Under the pieces are notes generated by a model that saw nothing but the letters and a program-made list of their open reading frames with translations, ran no database searches and was not told the DNA's origin. From assembly GCA_003342895.1 (NCBI GenBank), contig PTFA01000035.1, positions 287,381 through 351,380 of the forward strand: 64,000 nt of DNA. The letters run 5' to 3'. Both the position numbers and the translations under genes were made by a program. Origin of the DNA: Casuarius casuarius (Eukaryota; Chordata; Aves; Casuariiformes; Casuariidae). Below are positions 1-12,479 of this stretch, in pieces (the stretch's first letter is position 1; each line of letters begins with the position of its first letter).

Positions 1-2299
1 GGCAGCATCCCAATACTACTTTGGCAACTGCTCAGATACCAGAAGGTATAATACACCTATAGGGAGAGCTTGGCAGGGGCTGAGGGAAGCCAGCCCTGCT
101 GCAGCAGTTCTTTGCATTATTAAATATCCTGCTGGATGACTTTCACAGAAACCTATGGATACACAAGGAGAATAAATATATATCGCCTGAAGAGGTGCAC
201 CTGAAAATTAGCATTCTGATCCAGAGAGATGCTTCAAATAGACATATTCCAAGTTGACTGTTCATTCAGGCATTTTAAAACATTTTCAAAGTGTCTCATA
301 TTTCCAAGGGGATCAAGGGAGAAATCTTTTATTGGGGCTTTCTGAAGTGAAGAATGTTCAGTGAACAAAGATTTTAAACGCAGAAATGTGAGCAAACCCT
401 CCATGAACAGGCACATCCTCTTCACAGTCAGAAGCTCTGGTTAAAGGTAAAGCATTAGAGAATACAAGAGAAAATTTTAATGAACCCACATATCACCTAT
501 GGAAATGTCAGACTGACACCTCATACACCTCTCTAGTTAATTCCTTTCGCAATGTTTTAGGATTTAAGTTTTATATCTAGATTTGACAAATCACATCTGT
601 ACAGAATAAGTTTGTTAAAAAACTGCCATCACAAATCATCTTACACACGTACAGAACATACAGGCACAACTTCATAACACAAATTTATATGCCAGAAGAC
701 AAACTTCAGTGCGAGGAGGTCTCAGCAGAGATGTTTAAAAATCATATACCAATACCTAAGAACAAGCTTTTAGTTTATTTTTGTCATATGTCATTGCACA
801 ATTAAGTCAAGCTATGCACAAATGTCGGGCCACCTCGGCATTATTTTTGTTCTGTATATGCTGCTTCTATCCTTCCAAAAATCTTGAGGGCAATATGCTA
901 GTATGAAAGAGCCGCTGGTTTGTTAAATGTCACTTTTATTGTAGGATTTAAAAATGAGATCGTCTCTCTCTTTCCCATTCTTAAAGGATGCTCACAGATC
1001 CATTTCTCACCTGTCCTCGCACAGAGCTGCAAATAAAACTGCAGCTTAGCAGTTTAGTACTACACACACCCAGATACTTCAGTGTCCAAAATCCTTAACC
1101 TGCTTTTTGTGCAATACAAGATAGATGGTCAGATCACAGCACATCTCCTCTCATGCCCCTCAAGACGTTCTGCAAGTTCCCCATCAGACACTGCTCCAAG
1201 TCCCTCTTCCCAATGCCTCGGGCCAATGGTCTAACATAACCTCATCCAGAGAGGCACAAACCTAATACCTCCCAGCCTTTTCCCACCATTCTTTACTATC
1301 TAATGAAAGACACTAACTTTAACTGAAGAAAAAAATATATATATTTTAGTAGCAACCAAAAAATCATGTGCCCTTCTCTGCTTTCCAGATTTCTTTTACT
1401 TTAGGCTTTGTGACTGGGCCAAGCAGCTCTGGAGAACTCCACGTGGCTCTGAAATAAGTACTTCACTATAGCAAAATCTTCTGAACTACATCACCCTAAG
1501 ACTGGATGGTAACGTTACAGCTACCAGACGTGAGAATTTAGTTCTAAAAAAGGAGATATGCAAAAAGACTGATGGAAATTTTATATATCCTTACCTTTTC
1601 TACAACCTTCTCCACTTCTTATCCCCTTCTCCCTTCCCTCCCCATCCCAGCAACTGTTTTTAAGCTTCATTATCACAGATCAAAACCATATCCATCAACT
1701 GAAATATTCAAACCACTAGCAGCATCACTGATACAGACACTACAGTCTTAACACAAGTGGATGTTTTTCATGTCAGTATGCACAATTTTATTTGACAAGT
1801 GGGCAATGACAGAAACAGCAAGAAAACACATAATTGTGCAAATATGACTGTTAGCATACCCAGTCTACCTAGCCAGAAACTCAGGAACTAAGAGATTACC
1901 GTTTTTCATCTCAACAACTGTGGACATTCTCTGCAGTAACATGATTTGACATGTAACATTTTTCCTTTCACATCTGTAGCTCATATGCATACATTCTACT
2001 TTTGTTTTATAGGCCACAATACACACTTCTTAAAAACACTAAATTTCATTAACACACACAAGGTTGCACAACTAAATGATGTGAGTCTAATAACAAATCA
2101 AAATTAAAGAGTTTTTTCCAACCATAGATATTAACTCCCTAAAATTCACTTAAAGGTGTCCAAGAGATAACTACTCTTCTTGAAACACTCGCCCTTTTCC
2201 AAGAATCACCACAGTCAAAACAACTAGCATATTACTAAATTGCTACAGATTGAGAAATTTGCTACCAATAACCCCTTAAATCCAAGCTATAAATCTTAC
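1..2299. other. Non-coding, intron-like DNA
   Basis: AT-rich, with + strand A>T and C>G in sampled lines (601-660: A27, T14, C13, G6). Isolated donor- or acceptor-like sites occur (minus-strand donors near 1005 and 1592, acceptors near 1326 and 1545), but none pairs into a convincing exon. Nothing else recognised. Confidence 0.6.
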
Positions 2300-2367
2300 A
2301 GTCTTCCCGGAATGGACATGTAGAAGGTAGGAGCTTATATCCTATCAGGCTTTGGTTGGAAGGGTCG
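2300..2367 (-). CDS. Possible next coding exon of the minus-strand gene
   Basis: A 68-nt minus-strand segment lies between a strong T-rich acceptor (T run then ATAG, complement of 2368 onward) and the donor ACT|GTAAGA. Its first base, C, completes the TA left by the exon at 5893-5949 (TAC, Tyr). It continues open for 22 codons beginning DPSNQSLIGYKL and ends in phase 1. Phase and splice sites fit, but the peptide is not obviously conserved-looking. A competing 34-nt segment at 5145-5178 also fits the phase. In this AT-rich DNA such pairs do occur by chance, so this is only a candidate. Confidence 0.27.
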
Positions 2368-3018
2368 CTATAAAAAAAAAAAGACATACTTCACATAAGC
2401 CAAGTTGGGTTTCTTTGTATTTTTTAAAAACATTATAAACAGCAGCTAAGTTAGTTCCAGGTTCAATTGCAGGGAAATCAAAGAGAAAACATGAACACAA
2501 AAACATGTTGGTCTGCAGCATGGCAATACATAGACATAAGGTTTTACTACTGAATGATTTTGGACAGCCGGTCATCAAAGCTTAAATAACTTCTGCCAAT
2601 CTAAGATGTTTGGAGAAGAAAATAATGGAAACTTAAAGACAATACAAGGCTTCCTTACAGAAAGGCCTACTCCCAAACAACACTGATGCATTGATCTAGA
2701 TAACAAGGAGAACATCTATGAGAAGGCATAGTCCAATTCTCCTGTGCTGTGTAGGAAGAATATTTGGCACAATTTTGAAACACAGCTTTAGGTTTTTATT
2801 TTGTCTGAAACAGAAGCTTATTACAATTTCTATTTCATATGGCCATGTTTTTTTAAATACAACAATAGTAAAAATTGCAGGAAGAGAACCAGGTACACAC
2901 TGAGGCCCCTTACACAGGACTATGTGACAAATCCCCAGCAAAATTAGATGCTTTCAAATACACACAGAAATATTGAAGAGCATGGTTAAAAGCCATATAT
3001 AACCACCAAATGACTAAT

Positions 3019-3033
3019 GGGGGGGGGGGGGGG
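3019..3033 (+). repeat. G15 homopolymer
   Basis: Fifteen consecutive G residues. Long G runs are rare and unstable, and sequencing often miscounts them. Confidence 0.9.
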
Positions 3034-3715
3034 AAGTAGTGCTTCTATTATTAGAAGCATATCCATCAAAAAGTTTAGAAGCAAAACATTTACTGCCTCT
3101 CTGACATCACAGCAAATACTTAAATTTTGCTCTAAAAAAATTAAATTTGTTCTTCAGCTGTAAAAAGGTATATGCACAATCTACAAATCTCCTACAACCT
3201 TGGCTTCTAAAGAAAATGCTTATCAGAAACTTACCTTTAGAAATGCTAAGTATGAATATTCATGTAGAGAGGAAAAAAGAACATTTTTATGAATCACTGA
3301 TAAAATACATATCTAGTGACCAAACTACGTACTTTTTAAATAGGATCTTTAAGTAGAATTCAGTAGGGTAATCTTGTGAAGCAGGTTAAGATATTCAGGT
3401 ATGCGTGGCAAGCAAACCTCAATTGTGAAATTTTGCCTTGAAGGTTTCAAGCCCTTTTACCATTAACTTCACATCAAATGAAAGTAATAAGATGACTGGC
3501 AAATGAAGAATAACTGGAGCTGAACTGCCACTTTTAATAACCCAGTTTCCATTTAAACAGGGAGATGGCCTTAGGGCTTGAGAATTTGTCACTAGCATGT
3601 ACACCCACTGATAGTAAAGTAAATGCAGATGAGATAAGCCAATTTTAAATAACATATTCCATTTTACTCCTTTGGCCATTAAAAAAACTAAATAGACATT
3701 ATGGACATTAACGGC

Positions 3716-3733
3716 TTTTTTTTTTTTTTTTTT
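3716..3733 (+). repeat. T18 homopolymer
   Basis: Eighteen T residues followed by AAG, with no adjacent retroelement body recognised. Confidence 0.9.
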
Positions 3734-5892
3734 AAGAAGGATAAAAACTTAAATTACCACGTTTACACTGAATGTAGATAATTATTTTCAGCATTAGATG
3801 TAAGTAATGGAAATGCACTTTTTTATAACTACAGCTGAGGAAGCAGGCATGAACAAGATTTTCACAATGAACAAACTTTGATTAAATAAACAGAGCAATT
3901 GTGTTATTTTTCATGTTAACGAGTAGGGATATAAGAATTTAGCTTATCCACAATGAGACACAAAGTTATGCCTCAGGGAGGTGATACACACACAGGTCAA
4001 TTATTAACAGCTCCAACAGTTGCAGCTATTTTAATAGATTTTTCTAAGGAACACAGAATGATTAGCACTGGCTTCCAACTTTCAATGCTAGTCACATCAT
4101 CTCTGATAAAAAAAATTGTCTGTGACCTGGAGTTCAGTTTTAATGCTCTTTTAAAACCTAGCCTTCCTGACCAAAATAACGGTCTGGCACGTCCAATACA
4201 AATGACCGGGTTATATGCTCCAAGTTCATTTCCTGTAGTTTATAACTGAGTGAATTGATTCTAATATCTCTGTCGTATCACTTATCTCCTCTAGTACTAA
4301 CAAAGAATTTTTCAAAACATATGTATATTTATAAAATTAGGATTCAGTGGTTCAGAAGAATGTCTTCCTATATGTATGCTGAATTTATGAAACAGAAAAA
4401 AGAGAGGATCCTTTCAAGTCTAAAAATACTAAAAAAGTTACTGAAATTAGACCACAGATTCTGCAGGATTTTCTCACCATGTGGATCTCATTTACCAATA
4501 AAAATATAAAGCTACAACTCAGACTGATCTAGTTTATATGCAACTTTAAAATACTCCTTTTTAAAAATCAAAGATCATTCAGTGTTAAGCTTTCAGGTTT
4601 ATCCCATTAAACATTAAATCACAGAGGTGAAATACTAGAGCAAGCACAATCTGCATTAGCATCTATATCCAGAAACTGCCAAACTGCCTAATAAATCTAC
4701 TGAATAAATCATGGGGAAAAAAATGTCAAGAAGTGAGTAAATAGGAAGGACAGGCAAACAACCAAAGTGAAGATGAAGTCACATGAAAGGAGTGACAAAG
4801 GAAATCAGTGCAAAAGAACGGCAAAAAGCACTTCAAGTTAACCCAGATTTCACAATTTTCTGTTTGTGCACTGTATTTCCTCAGACATATATTTCCTGGT
4901 AACTTTTGCCTGTCTTGAGTATGTGCATAACTAACAGCCTTTATTGGTTGACCATATAATTCAATTTAAACCAACAGTTAGAAGGAGCCATGAGAGTGGG
5001 TTTGAACAAAAAAACACCATTCTACATAATGGATACAAAAAGCAATTACCTACAGAAGGACAAATCAATGCAGTGATCACTAGTAAATTAGTATGCAAAA
5101 TGAATGAAGATCCTATCAGTCAGATTATAATCTAATCTACCCACCTGCATTCTGACTTCACGCATTTCCCACACATAACTGATCAGTTAATGCATTTCAT
5201 TACACAGTAATCTAACCTTGCAGAATGGTTAAAGTGTGGCATAAAAATTTGTTCACATCTTCCTCATGATAGTCAGTACAGGAAAAATACGTATGTATAA
5301 AAGAAGCCATACAGATGCATTATTTGTATATGTGGTGGATATAAACATAGAGATGATACCAAACAACCCAGGAAAAGTGCATTTAGAGCATAGGTTAGCT
5401 GCAGTAAGTGAAAAACATGATAAATGTATTGTTTCAACAAGCTGTTTGCACAAACCAAGAAACTGCAATCCCCAGTTTTCTATTGTAAATCTGAAATGAC
5501 ATTAGATCACATCCCTGCTAATTATAAGCCATGTTAGATTTGTGGATTTGTCACCTTTGGCACAAGCAGCTGGTCACTACTACTATGACAAAATTGATGC
5601 AAGACCAAATGACAACTTACTCTAATGAGAAGACGCCCCACATCCACTAGTCCCGTATAATCTCACCGGTTACAAAAATTAATACAATGTACTTCGCCAA
5701 GCAAGAGTCACTGTTGGCTCTCTTGCTGACACCAGCAAATTTTTCCACTGTTGAATTATGAAAATGAGGGAGCTTGTTTGTGTTTACAGACTATGCACTG
5801 AGTGAGGGAGTTGGCATTAAACACGGTCTTTAACACTTTTCAGAATGAATTAATTCTTTGAACACTATGTGAAAGGAAGGAGAAACACTTAC

Positions 5893-5949
5893 TAGTATAG
5901 AACTTCGTTTGCTTCATGCCTTTCATATCTAACAGTTTCGCACATCAGT
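5893..5949 (-). CDS. Internal coding exon of the same minus-strand gene (exon B)
   Basis: This 57-nt minus-strand segment follows a strong acceptor (TTCTTTCCTTCTCTTTCAG, complement of 5950 onward) and ends at the near-ideal donor CTA|GTAAGT. Its first base completes the split Arg codon from the exon at 10861-10931. It then encodes 18 residues, LMCETVRYERHEANEVLY, and leaves TA, so the next residue is probably Tyr if the next exon begins with T or C. The other two frames contain a stop or do not fit the upstream phase. The intron between the two exons is about 4.9 kb. Composition (Glu, Arg, His, Tyr) suggests a soluble helical segment. Function cannot be assigned from about 42 residues; a homology search would settle it. 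Confidence 0.58.
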
Positions 5950-6191
5950 CTGAAAGAGAAGGAAAGAAGTCATTTTTTAATTATGATTCGTATCAGTGTC
6001 ACAAAAGACTTCACTTTCCAAAGTTAGTCAGCACTTCCACACTTGCCTCCAGCACTAACAGAAACTATGATCAGTTTAAAGCTAAGCTGATTCTTAATTT
6101 AAAAAAAGAAACTGTTAAGTCCAAGTATTAAAGTTATTAGCTCATCCAGTATCAGATTTGATTTAGGATCTTGGATGTAATTGCTTCCATT

Positions 6192-6207
6192 AAAAAAAAA
6201 AAAAAAA
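6192..6207 (+). repeat. A16 homopolymer
   Basis: Simple A run. No SINE or processed-pseudogene body is recognisable upstream. Confidence 0.9.
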
Positions 6208-7616
6208 CTATAAAATGGGTAAAATGATACTGATCTCATTTTTAAAGTGATCTGATAAAAACATGTTGCTTTATTACGAAACAATTCACAATTTTAGAAA
6301 TGGATACAAACTTAAAATATGTAATACTGATCAGAGACACCATGATATAAGCAATCCTTCCTTTTTCAAGTCAAGCCCAATAGATAAGACAAGAAATTAC
6401 GTCACATGGCAATCTGATGCTTCTCAACTTGCTAAAATTAAGAAACTTAACCGAAAAATTACCAAGAGACTTTAACGCTGAGCTCCCAGTGAGTTAGAAG
6501 CAGAGAGAATTTCCTGGAGGAAAATCTTCTCTGTCTAGAGGGGAGGATTAAACATTTTTGCATTCAGTATGTGCCTGACAAACATGGCATAATAGAGAGT
6601 AATTATAGAAAAGCTTACCACATATTAGGAAATGCAAAGTTAATTTTGTGTTAACATCAACACAACATTTCTTTCTACTGTCTCAAAGAAATGCACACTG
6701 TAAATTTTTAGGGGGTGGGGAAGAAACAAAACCCACCACCTCCCTTGAACCCACACTGGCACTGAAGGAGACTGCAAACACCAAGGCTATTTGACAGACA
6801 AGCATACAGAGATTTGCTTAAGAGGCTCACACAGACATTAAAGTGAGGAACTATATTTAAATTTGGAGAAGAAATCCTCACTCTTTGCAGAATTAGTCAT
6901 CAGAACCTCAATGTACCAATGACCTGGAGCAGACTCCAATGATATCATGAGACAAAAAACCTCTCAAGTGCTAATGAGCAGACAGGTTGATTTGAGTAGG
7001 TCTGAGTTTCATGTAAACTTGGTGTAAACTTTAAAGGGCTTCTTACTGCCATTTCCCATGGCATTCCCGAGTTCACTGATTTCAGCAGCCAATGTGCTGC
7101 GGCAGGAATTACCTTAGCACTCTCTTCTTTCAAGATTTTACTTATTGGTTCAGTCCACTAAGAAATAACACTTTTCTGTCCACAGTGATAGTGGTTTATT
7201 GACAATTCATAATCTGTTAATAAAAAATTTTGAGTTGTTCATCTATTTGCTCAACAATCAAGTTTTGTTATCATAGCCTTCCCCCTATTCTCCAGTATTT
7301 ACTCAATGATCTATGCATTACGGAGCCAACCATTTGAGAGCTTTTCTTATAAGCGATTTCCAAATAAAATTTCTGCTAACTAAAACACTTTTTGCTTCCT
7401 TGCACAGCAAGCAGCATTTTAAACCTCAGACTTTCTCTTTTTGAGATAGTGTCCACCAGCAGAGGATTGAGTCTTGCCAAAATTCGTTACAGACCCAGAA
7501 AAGCTACTGTCTGCTTCAAACCCTAGGGTCTTCATACTCGCTCTGATCCTCTGTTCTGGGAGGGAATTTGAGGGTGGACATAAGGTTACCGCTAACAAGA
7601 TCATTAAAGGCACCAG

Positions 7617-7639
7617 AAAAAAAAAAAAAAAAAAAAAAA
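7617..7639 (+). repeat. A23 homopolymer
   Basis: The longest A run in the window. It resembles a retroposon tail, but the roughly 200 bp upstream show no recognisable SINE, LINE or gene copy, and no obvious flanking direct repeat. It is most simply a mononucleotide microsatellite. Confidence 0.9.
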
Positions 7640-9049
7640 GAGAGAAATCTTTGCTAGGAATAAGTTTTAAAAATGAAAATACTGTTCAAGGAACATGCGG
7701 GACAGTCTATACTCTGTTGGTCAAAAAAGATTCTGGGCAATAGGCCATCTAGGAGTAGGAGTTATAGGAAACAGAATCACTTTATTAAACAAGCAAGTTT
7801 TGTTCCCCTGTGAATTTGGAGCAAAGGAAATGCATTCTTGATTCAGTCAAGCGAGTTCACCACTCCACACTGGCACTGCATGTGAGTTTTATGGTGTTTT
7901 GATATGATTGGATAGTAATAAATAGCTGGAAAAGCCTCTCTTACAGGAGAGAGCCAAGTGTTTCGATCCTTGTATTAAACTGAAACAGTCAGAAGTTACA
8001 GTTACTGAATAGTAGAAACTATATTACCTCTTCAAATATTTAGAAAATAGCATTAATTCTGGTCCATTCGAGTGTTTAATTTCCACTAGAATATGATCTT
8101 TGTCCACCTCCTGAACAAATGTAATAAATTCAAGATTATATCACATCAGCAGGCTGTAAGTTATTCACTACTAAGGGCTATATTTAATACACTAGTTCTA
8201 ATGCATCCCAGAGGTATTTGCGGCATCTCACTGCCACAAGAAATGCTGTATCCTAAACAACACTATAAAAACTTTTTCTCCCACAGCTGCAGGGGAATCC
8301 AGCATTTCCCATGTATGGTACTATAAACAGAAGCTCTCTTCTAGGAATTCACTGTGCTGGGAGAGCTACACAAGTTCCACACATTCCTCAGCAAGAATCT
8401 CATTCTGGACAGGAAGCCAAAAACCGCATATCAACATATCGTACAACCATATGTGCATACTTTGATCTTTGTTAACAAGTTAAAAGTCAGTTCAATTCCA
8501 GCTACACAGAACTGGATATATTAAAAGTCCTGCATATGATAGTGTAACAGAAAACACTAACAGAGTATAATCATGGCTTCCTTCCAAAGCAGATGTAATT
8601 ACACAGTTTTAAGTCAATAGTCACATTGCAAAATGTGTCTCAAGCACTTCAAGGAAAAAAAAAAGCCTTGTATTTTCTCAAAATTGCAAAACAGTGGCAA
8701 ATGACAATGCAAGAGGCCAAAAATTAGCACCTAAAATAGCGTTATTCAAGTCAAAGTCAGCTTCTTCAGCAGATGGCTTCCGCATCTTCAGGTGTGGCAA
8801 ATGTTGGCAAGCCCCAGGAGGTTAAATATTAGTAATTTACCCCATTTCCTTGTAGAGCATACAGGAGATGTACTAGCTTCCTTTTGTATCCCCCAGCCCC
8901 ACACCGATGTCCAAATACTACCATCTGAGATTTCTGCAGGTAAGGTGTTTATGTGAAGGCAACTGAAACAATGCCTTAAAGTCAAACACATGCACATCAT
9001 TAAAAGAGAGAAATTTCAAAAGCTTTTACTTGTATTTCTTTCCTTGAAT

Positions 9050-9078
9050 TTTAAGCCACAAAAACATTGTGGCTTAAA
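9050..9078. repeat. Perfect 12-bp inverted repeat (hairpin)
   Basis: TTTAAGCCACAA (9050-9061) and its exact complement TTGTGGCTTAAA (9067-9078) flank a 5-nt loop AAACA-type spacer (9062-9066). Either strand could form a short hairpin. The stem is too short for a typical microRNA precursor. Confidence 0.9.
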
Positions 9079-10860
9079 TTAATAAAAAAATCTCGATTAT
9101 ATTTATTAGTAGTTTTTGTGACTAAGTATCATTTGCATGTGTAGTACATGATTTGTCTAAAACTTCTGCACGATAGCAAACACAAACTAACACAGAACCT
9201 GAACAACAGATTCTGTTATTACAGTACATAAACTATTAGGGCTATATATGGACTTTCATTCAGGACTGGAATTTGTACTTTGTATGTACAGCATTTACTT
9301 CTAGTCTGAAAGTCTGAAAAGAAAAAATGCATGCATAACAGAAATTAGAGCAGCAAGCAAGGATACACACCTGCACACATACAACATGAAAGTGTTGGTA
9401 TAACAAGGCCAATATAGAAAAGAAGAACAGCATACAAAAAATGGTCAGCTTTTTCAATTTGAGGTATGGCACAGAAAAGTGGTGTACCGTTACCAAGATC
9501 TCTGTTCCTTTGCTTTGTTAGTGCATCAGTATATATTAATGCATTAAATATTCCAGCAATAATGTTTCAATAAATGCTAAGTTAGTACAGTTATGACATA
9601 CAACTACAAATCACCACTTATTTTTCTGACAGCTGAAAATTTGTTCCTAGTAGAAATTTTATTTTACAGCCAAAAAAAGAAAGTAACATCTTTATATTTG
9701 TTTTAACTGAATTTTAGTTTCCTAATAATTTCACCATATGTCTGTCTGTCATGACCACATCTTCACACAGCACCTTACTGTGAAGTATCTCAATTTCAGC
9801 TGTCATGGAGGATTAAATTTAAGTCTGTTAAATGACTTTCTAATCAACTGAAACTGAAGATTATGCTAAGAATTATGAATCATCTGGACGTGGGAGTGAT
9901 GAAAAGATGTGTAAAAAGTGTTCCTATAGGAGCTGGAGAATTCAGCTCTGAATTTTAGTAACAGAGGGAGACTCTAAACAAATTGCACTTGTCCTCTACC
10001 CATCTCCAGTCTCTCCATTTCAGGCAGAAAACTGGCCCCTTTACTTTTCCATAGTGCTCCCCACAAAATCCTCAAGACTATCATATCTTTCTTTTCCATT
10101 CTCTTCTCTATTCATTTCCCATCTCTTCTCTATTCAAAACTTCCTCAGTATGAAAACAGAGGGGAGGAATAACCATAAAAGAGGGTCTGTCAAAAGACAG
10201 CTTAAGATATAGTGCATGCCTCTGGTATAAACTGCTTAGCTGTCCAGATACTCAAGGAATAGAAAATTTGGAGACTGAGGTACATAAGGGATTTCAATTG
10301 ACCTCTTCCATGGGAGAGGGGAGAACAGGGGACAGCCAAATACATCTTGCCCTAATCTTCCCCTCTCAGAAGCAGATGAAAAATCATTTCCATTGGGTCT
10401 CTCTAAATAAATTCAGGTTTGGATGCATACCTAGGATGGAAAAAGTTTTACACCAAAGAGTTTGAACTGCAGACAAAACTATAAGCAGTTGAAAATATTT
10501 TTAAAATAGAAACGTTACAAATTTCTTCATTGTATTCAACCTTGACAACACTTCCTCCCGTAAAAGGGAAAACTTGCTGTAAGAAGTCTGTAATAAAAAT
10601 GATGAATTATTTCATACCAACCATGGAATTCTGGTTTAATTAAATGCAAGTGTAATGAAAAATGTTTGCAGCCAAGCTGGCCTTTTTGATGGAAGGGTCA
10701 ACATGCAAGTGATGAACGGATGATTAAAATACTATTTCCAAATTTTATAAGAAAATAAATCATATCTTTAAAGTTATGTCTATAAGAAATACATGCTTCT
10801 ACACAACTGTGACCACCTTTCTCCACACACAAGCAGTAGCGTTTTGATAAAGTATCCTAC

Positions 10861-10931
10861 CTTAGCTGATGTTCTCTCAGATTAGACAAGGCTTCCATTC
10901 CATGTAAATAGGAATACACAATCTCCAAATC
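10861..10931 (-). CDS. Internal coding exon of an unidentified minus-strand gene (exon A)
   Basis: On the minus strand a 71-nt open segment is bounded by a pyrimidine-rich acceptor ending TTTGTAG (10932-10938) and the donor AAG|GTAGGA. It starts in phase 0 and encodes 23 residues beginning DLEIVYSYLHGMEALS and ending LREHQLR, with two nucleotides (AG) left over. The peptide is charged and probably helical, unlike the low-complexity products of chance frames here. The AG joins the first base of the exon at 5893-5949 to give AGA (Arg), and the frame stays open. No membrane segment or catalytic motif is visible, and I do not recognise the family. The preceding exon was not found: candidates upstream at 11175 and 11408 have either a poor acceptor or only 16 nt. 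The two-exon phase match is the main reason to believe it. Confidence 0.58.
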
Positions 10932-12479
10932 CTACAAATATATGGGAAACACATATTAGAATTCTCAAATGGGTACAAATTATTAAAATACTGTTTTTGT
11001 AAAGCTTCTGGAGTTCTGCTAGTATGGGCAACAGGAGCATTTGAAATAGCACATTTACAAGAGGTTAAATGAATAACTTTGATTATATTTTGGAAATCTA
11101 CAAGGGGAAGAACGATGCTGTCCACATCATAAAATATAAATACAGAAGACCTTTACGCTTTGGCTGTCACTACTCACGTTCAGTAAATGAGTCGGGTCCA
11201 GAATTCCAGCAACTACTACTGCCCTGCCTCCCAATGCCAACATACTTAAAACCTTAATTTATTTTGCAAAGCAAGTTCATGGGAAGTAGTCTTTTTATGT
11301 TCAGGGGAAAAGAAAAAAAATCTGATAAAATTCCCACTGTAAAAAAAATTCTGAAATTATATCCTCTTCAAATGGAAGGTAAATTACAAAATATATATTT
11401 AAATTAGAAAAAAGCTCACCATGAACAGAAAATTACTAAGATGATTAAAAAAATGAATACAATCCTAGTTACACGGCAAAGTTTAAAAGTCAAGACAAAT
11501 TCAACCAAAACAATTGTTGTGGACATCAGATACCCAGCTCACAAAACAACATTGATGAAGAGAGAAAAAGAACACCCAAGACTAAAATTTACCAAGATAT
11601 AACTATGGAAACACTGAGGCTTTGCTAACGTTGTCCGTAAGCCACTGGAACACTTAAGAAAACTTCCATTTTGCCCACAACTGTTATATTGACTTAACTT
11701 TGGCTCATGGATTTCATGTTGTTTCATCATTCATTTAGGAAAGCGGCTGGTTAGGAGACACTATCACCCACAATTCATTGAAAAATCAGAGTAGGGGCTT
11801 GCAACCAATAGCTGGGACTGACATCGATACCAAATACTCCCATAACTCACTAGAAAAAGATGTTTTCAAGCAGCGAAATAGATCAAAGCTAATTATTTGT
11901 GACAGATTATGTCATCGGGAGAATTTGTCGGTTCAGAATGGAAAGTGAAGTACAGAAATACTTCGATTTTCTGACACACTGAAAGCGCATAGATGTGGTA
12001 TCTTGGTGAAAAGACTTCACTCCTGAAGTCCCACACAGAACCTTGATTTAAGTGAGAAAAATAAAGATAAAATCTAGTTAAAAGTATTAAATGTACAAAC
12101 ATTACTGTACTTGTCTAAACCACACTGTGGATCAGAAAATACACTAAGAGTTGCAATCAATGGTTGAGACTAAATAAATGTCTGTCACTCAGTATACTCC
12201 CTTTGAGAAAGCAGAAGAAACGCACAAGCCAAAATCCTGTGATTTCTTTTCTCTCCTGGCCCTTGCGTTCCCTCGTCCGCAAGGGGGTCCGGTCCTCTTG
12301 CGAGGAGCACTGCAGAGAACACGCGACGGACAAAATTCATCACATTACGCATGGTTTGGGAGGAAGAGGAAGGGGGGGAAGGCCTTTACATACAGAAAGC
12401 CTTGAAGAGAAAATACAGCAGTCACTTGCAATGCAGTGTCAATTACTATAGAGCGTTTTAAAGCCCCCGGCTGCCACAG

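Larger units (their letters stand above)
2368..5892. other. Intron-like DNA between candidate exons
   Basis: AT-rich sequence with G15 and T18 runs. A perfect minus-strand donor (AAAG|GTAAGT at 3230/3231) is present, but its possible exons have random-looking peptides or in-phase stops. A 34-nt in-phase segment at 5145-5178 is a weak rival third exon. Confidence 0.55.
5950..10860. other. Large intron between the two best exons
   Basis: About 4.9 kb of AT-rich DNA with A16 and A23 runs and a 12-bp hairpin. Two exon-like segments lie inside it (7425-7555 minus, 8856-8939 plus). Neither fits the exon pair on its sides: including the first would bring in an early stop, and the second is on the other strand. 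Confidence 0.55.

Noticed and set aside
7400..7640. Possible processed pseudogene or SINE ending in the A23 run
   Set aside because: No RNA polymerase III boxes, no recognisable gene copy, and no flanking direct repeats were found.
11175..11245. Minus-strand segment ending at the strong donor AAC|GTGAGT, possible exon before 10861-10931
   Set aside because: Phase fits and one frame is open, but there is no pyrimidine tract for an acceptor. As a first exon it would lack any promoter-like sequence.
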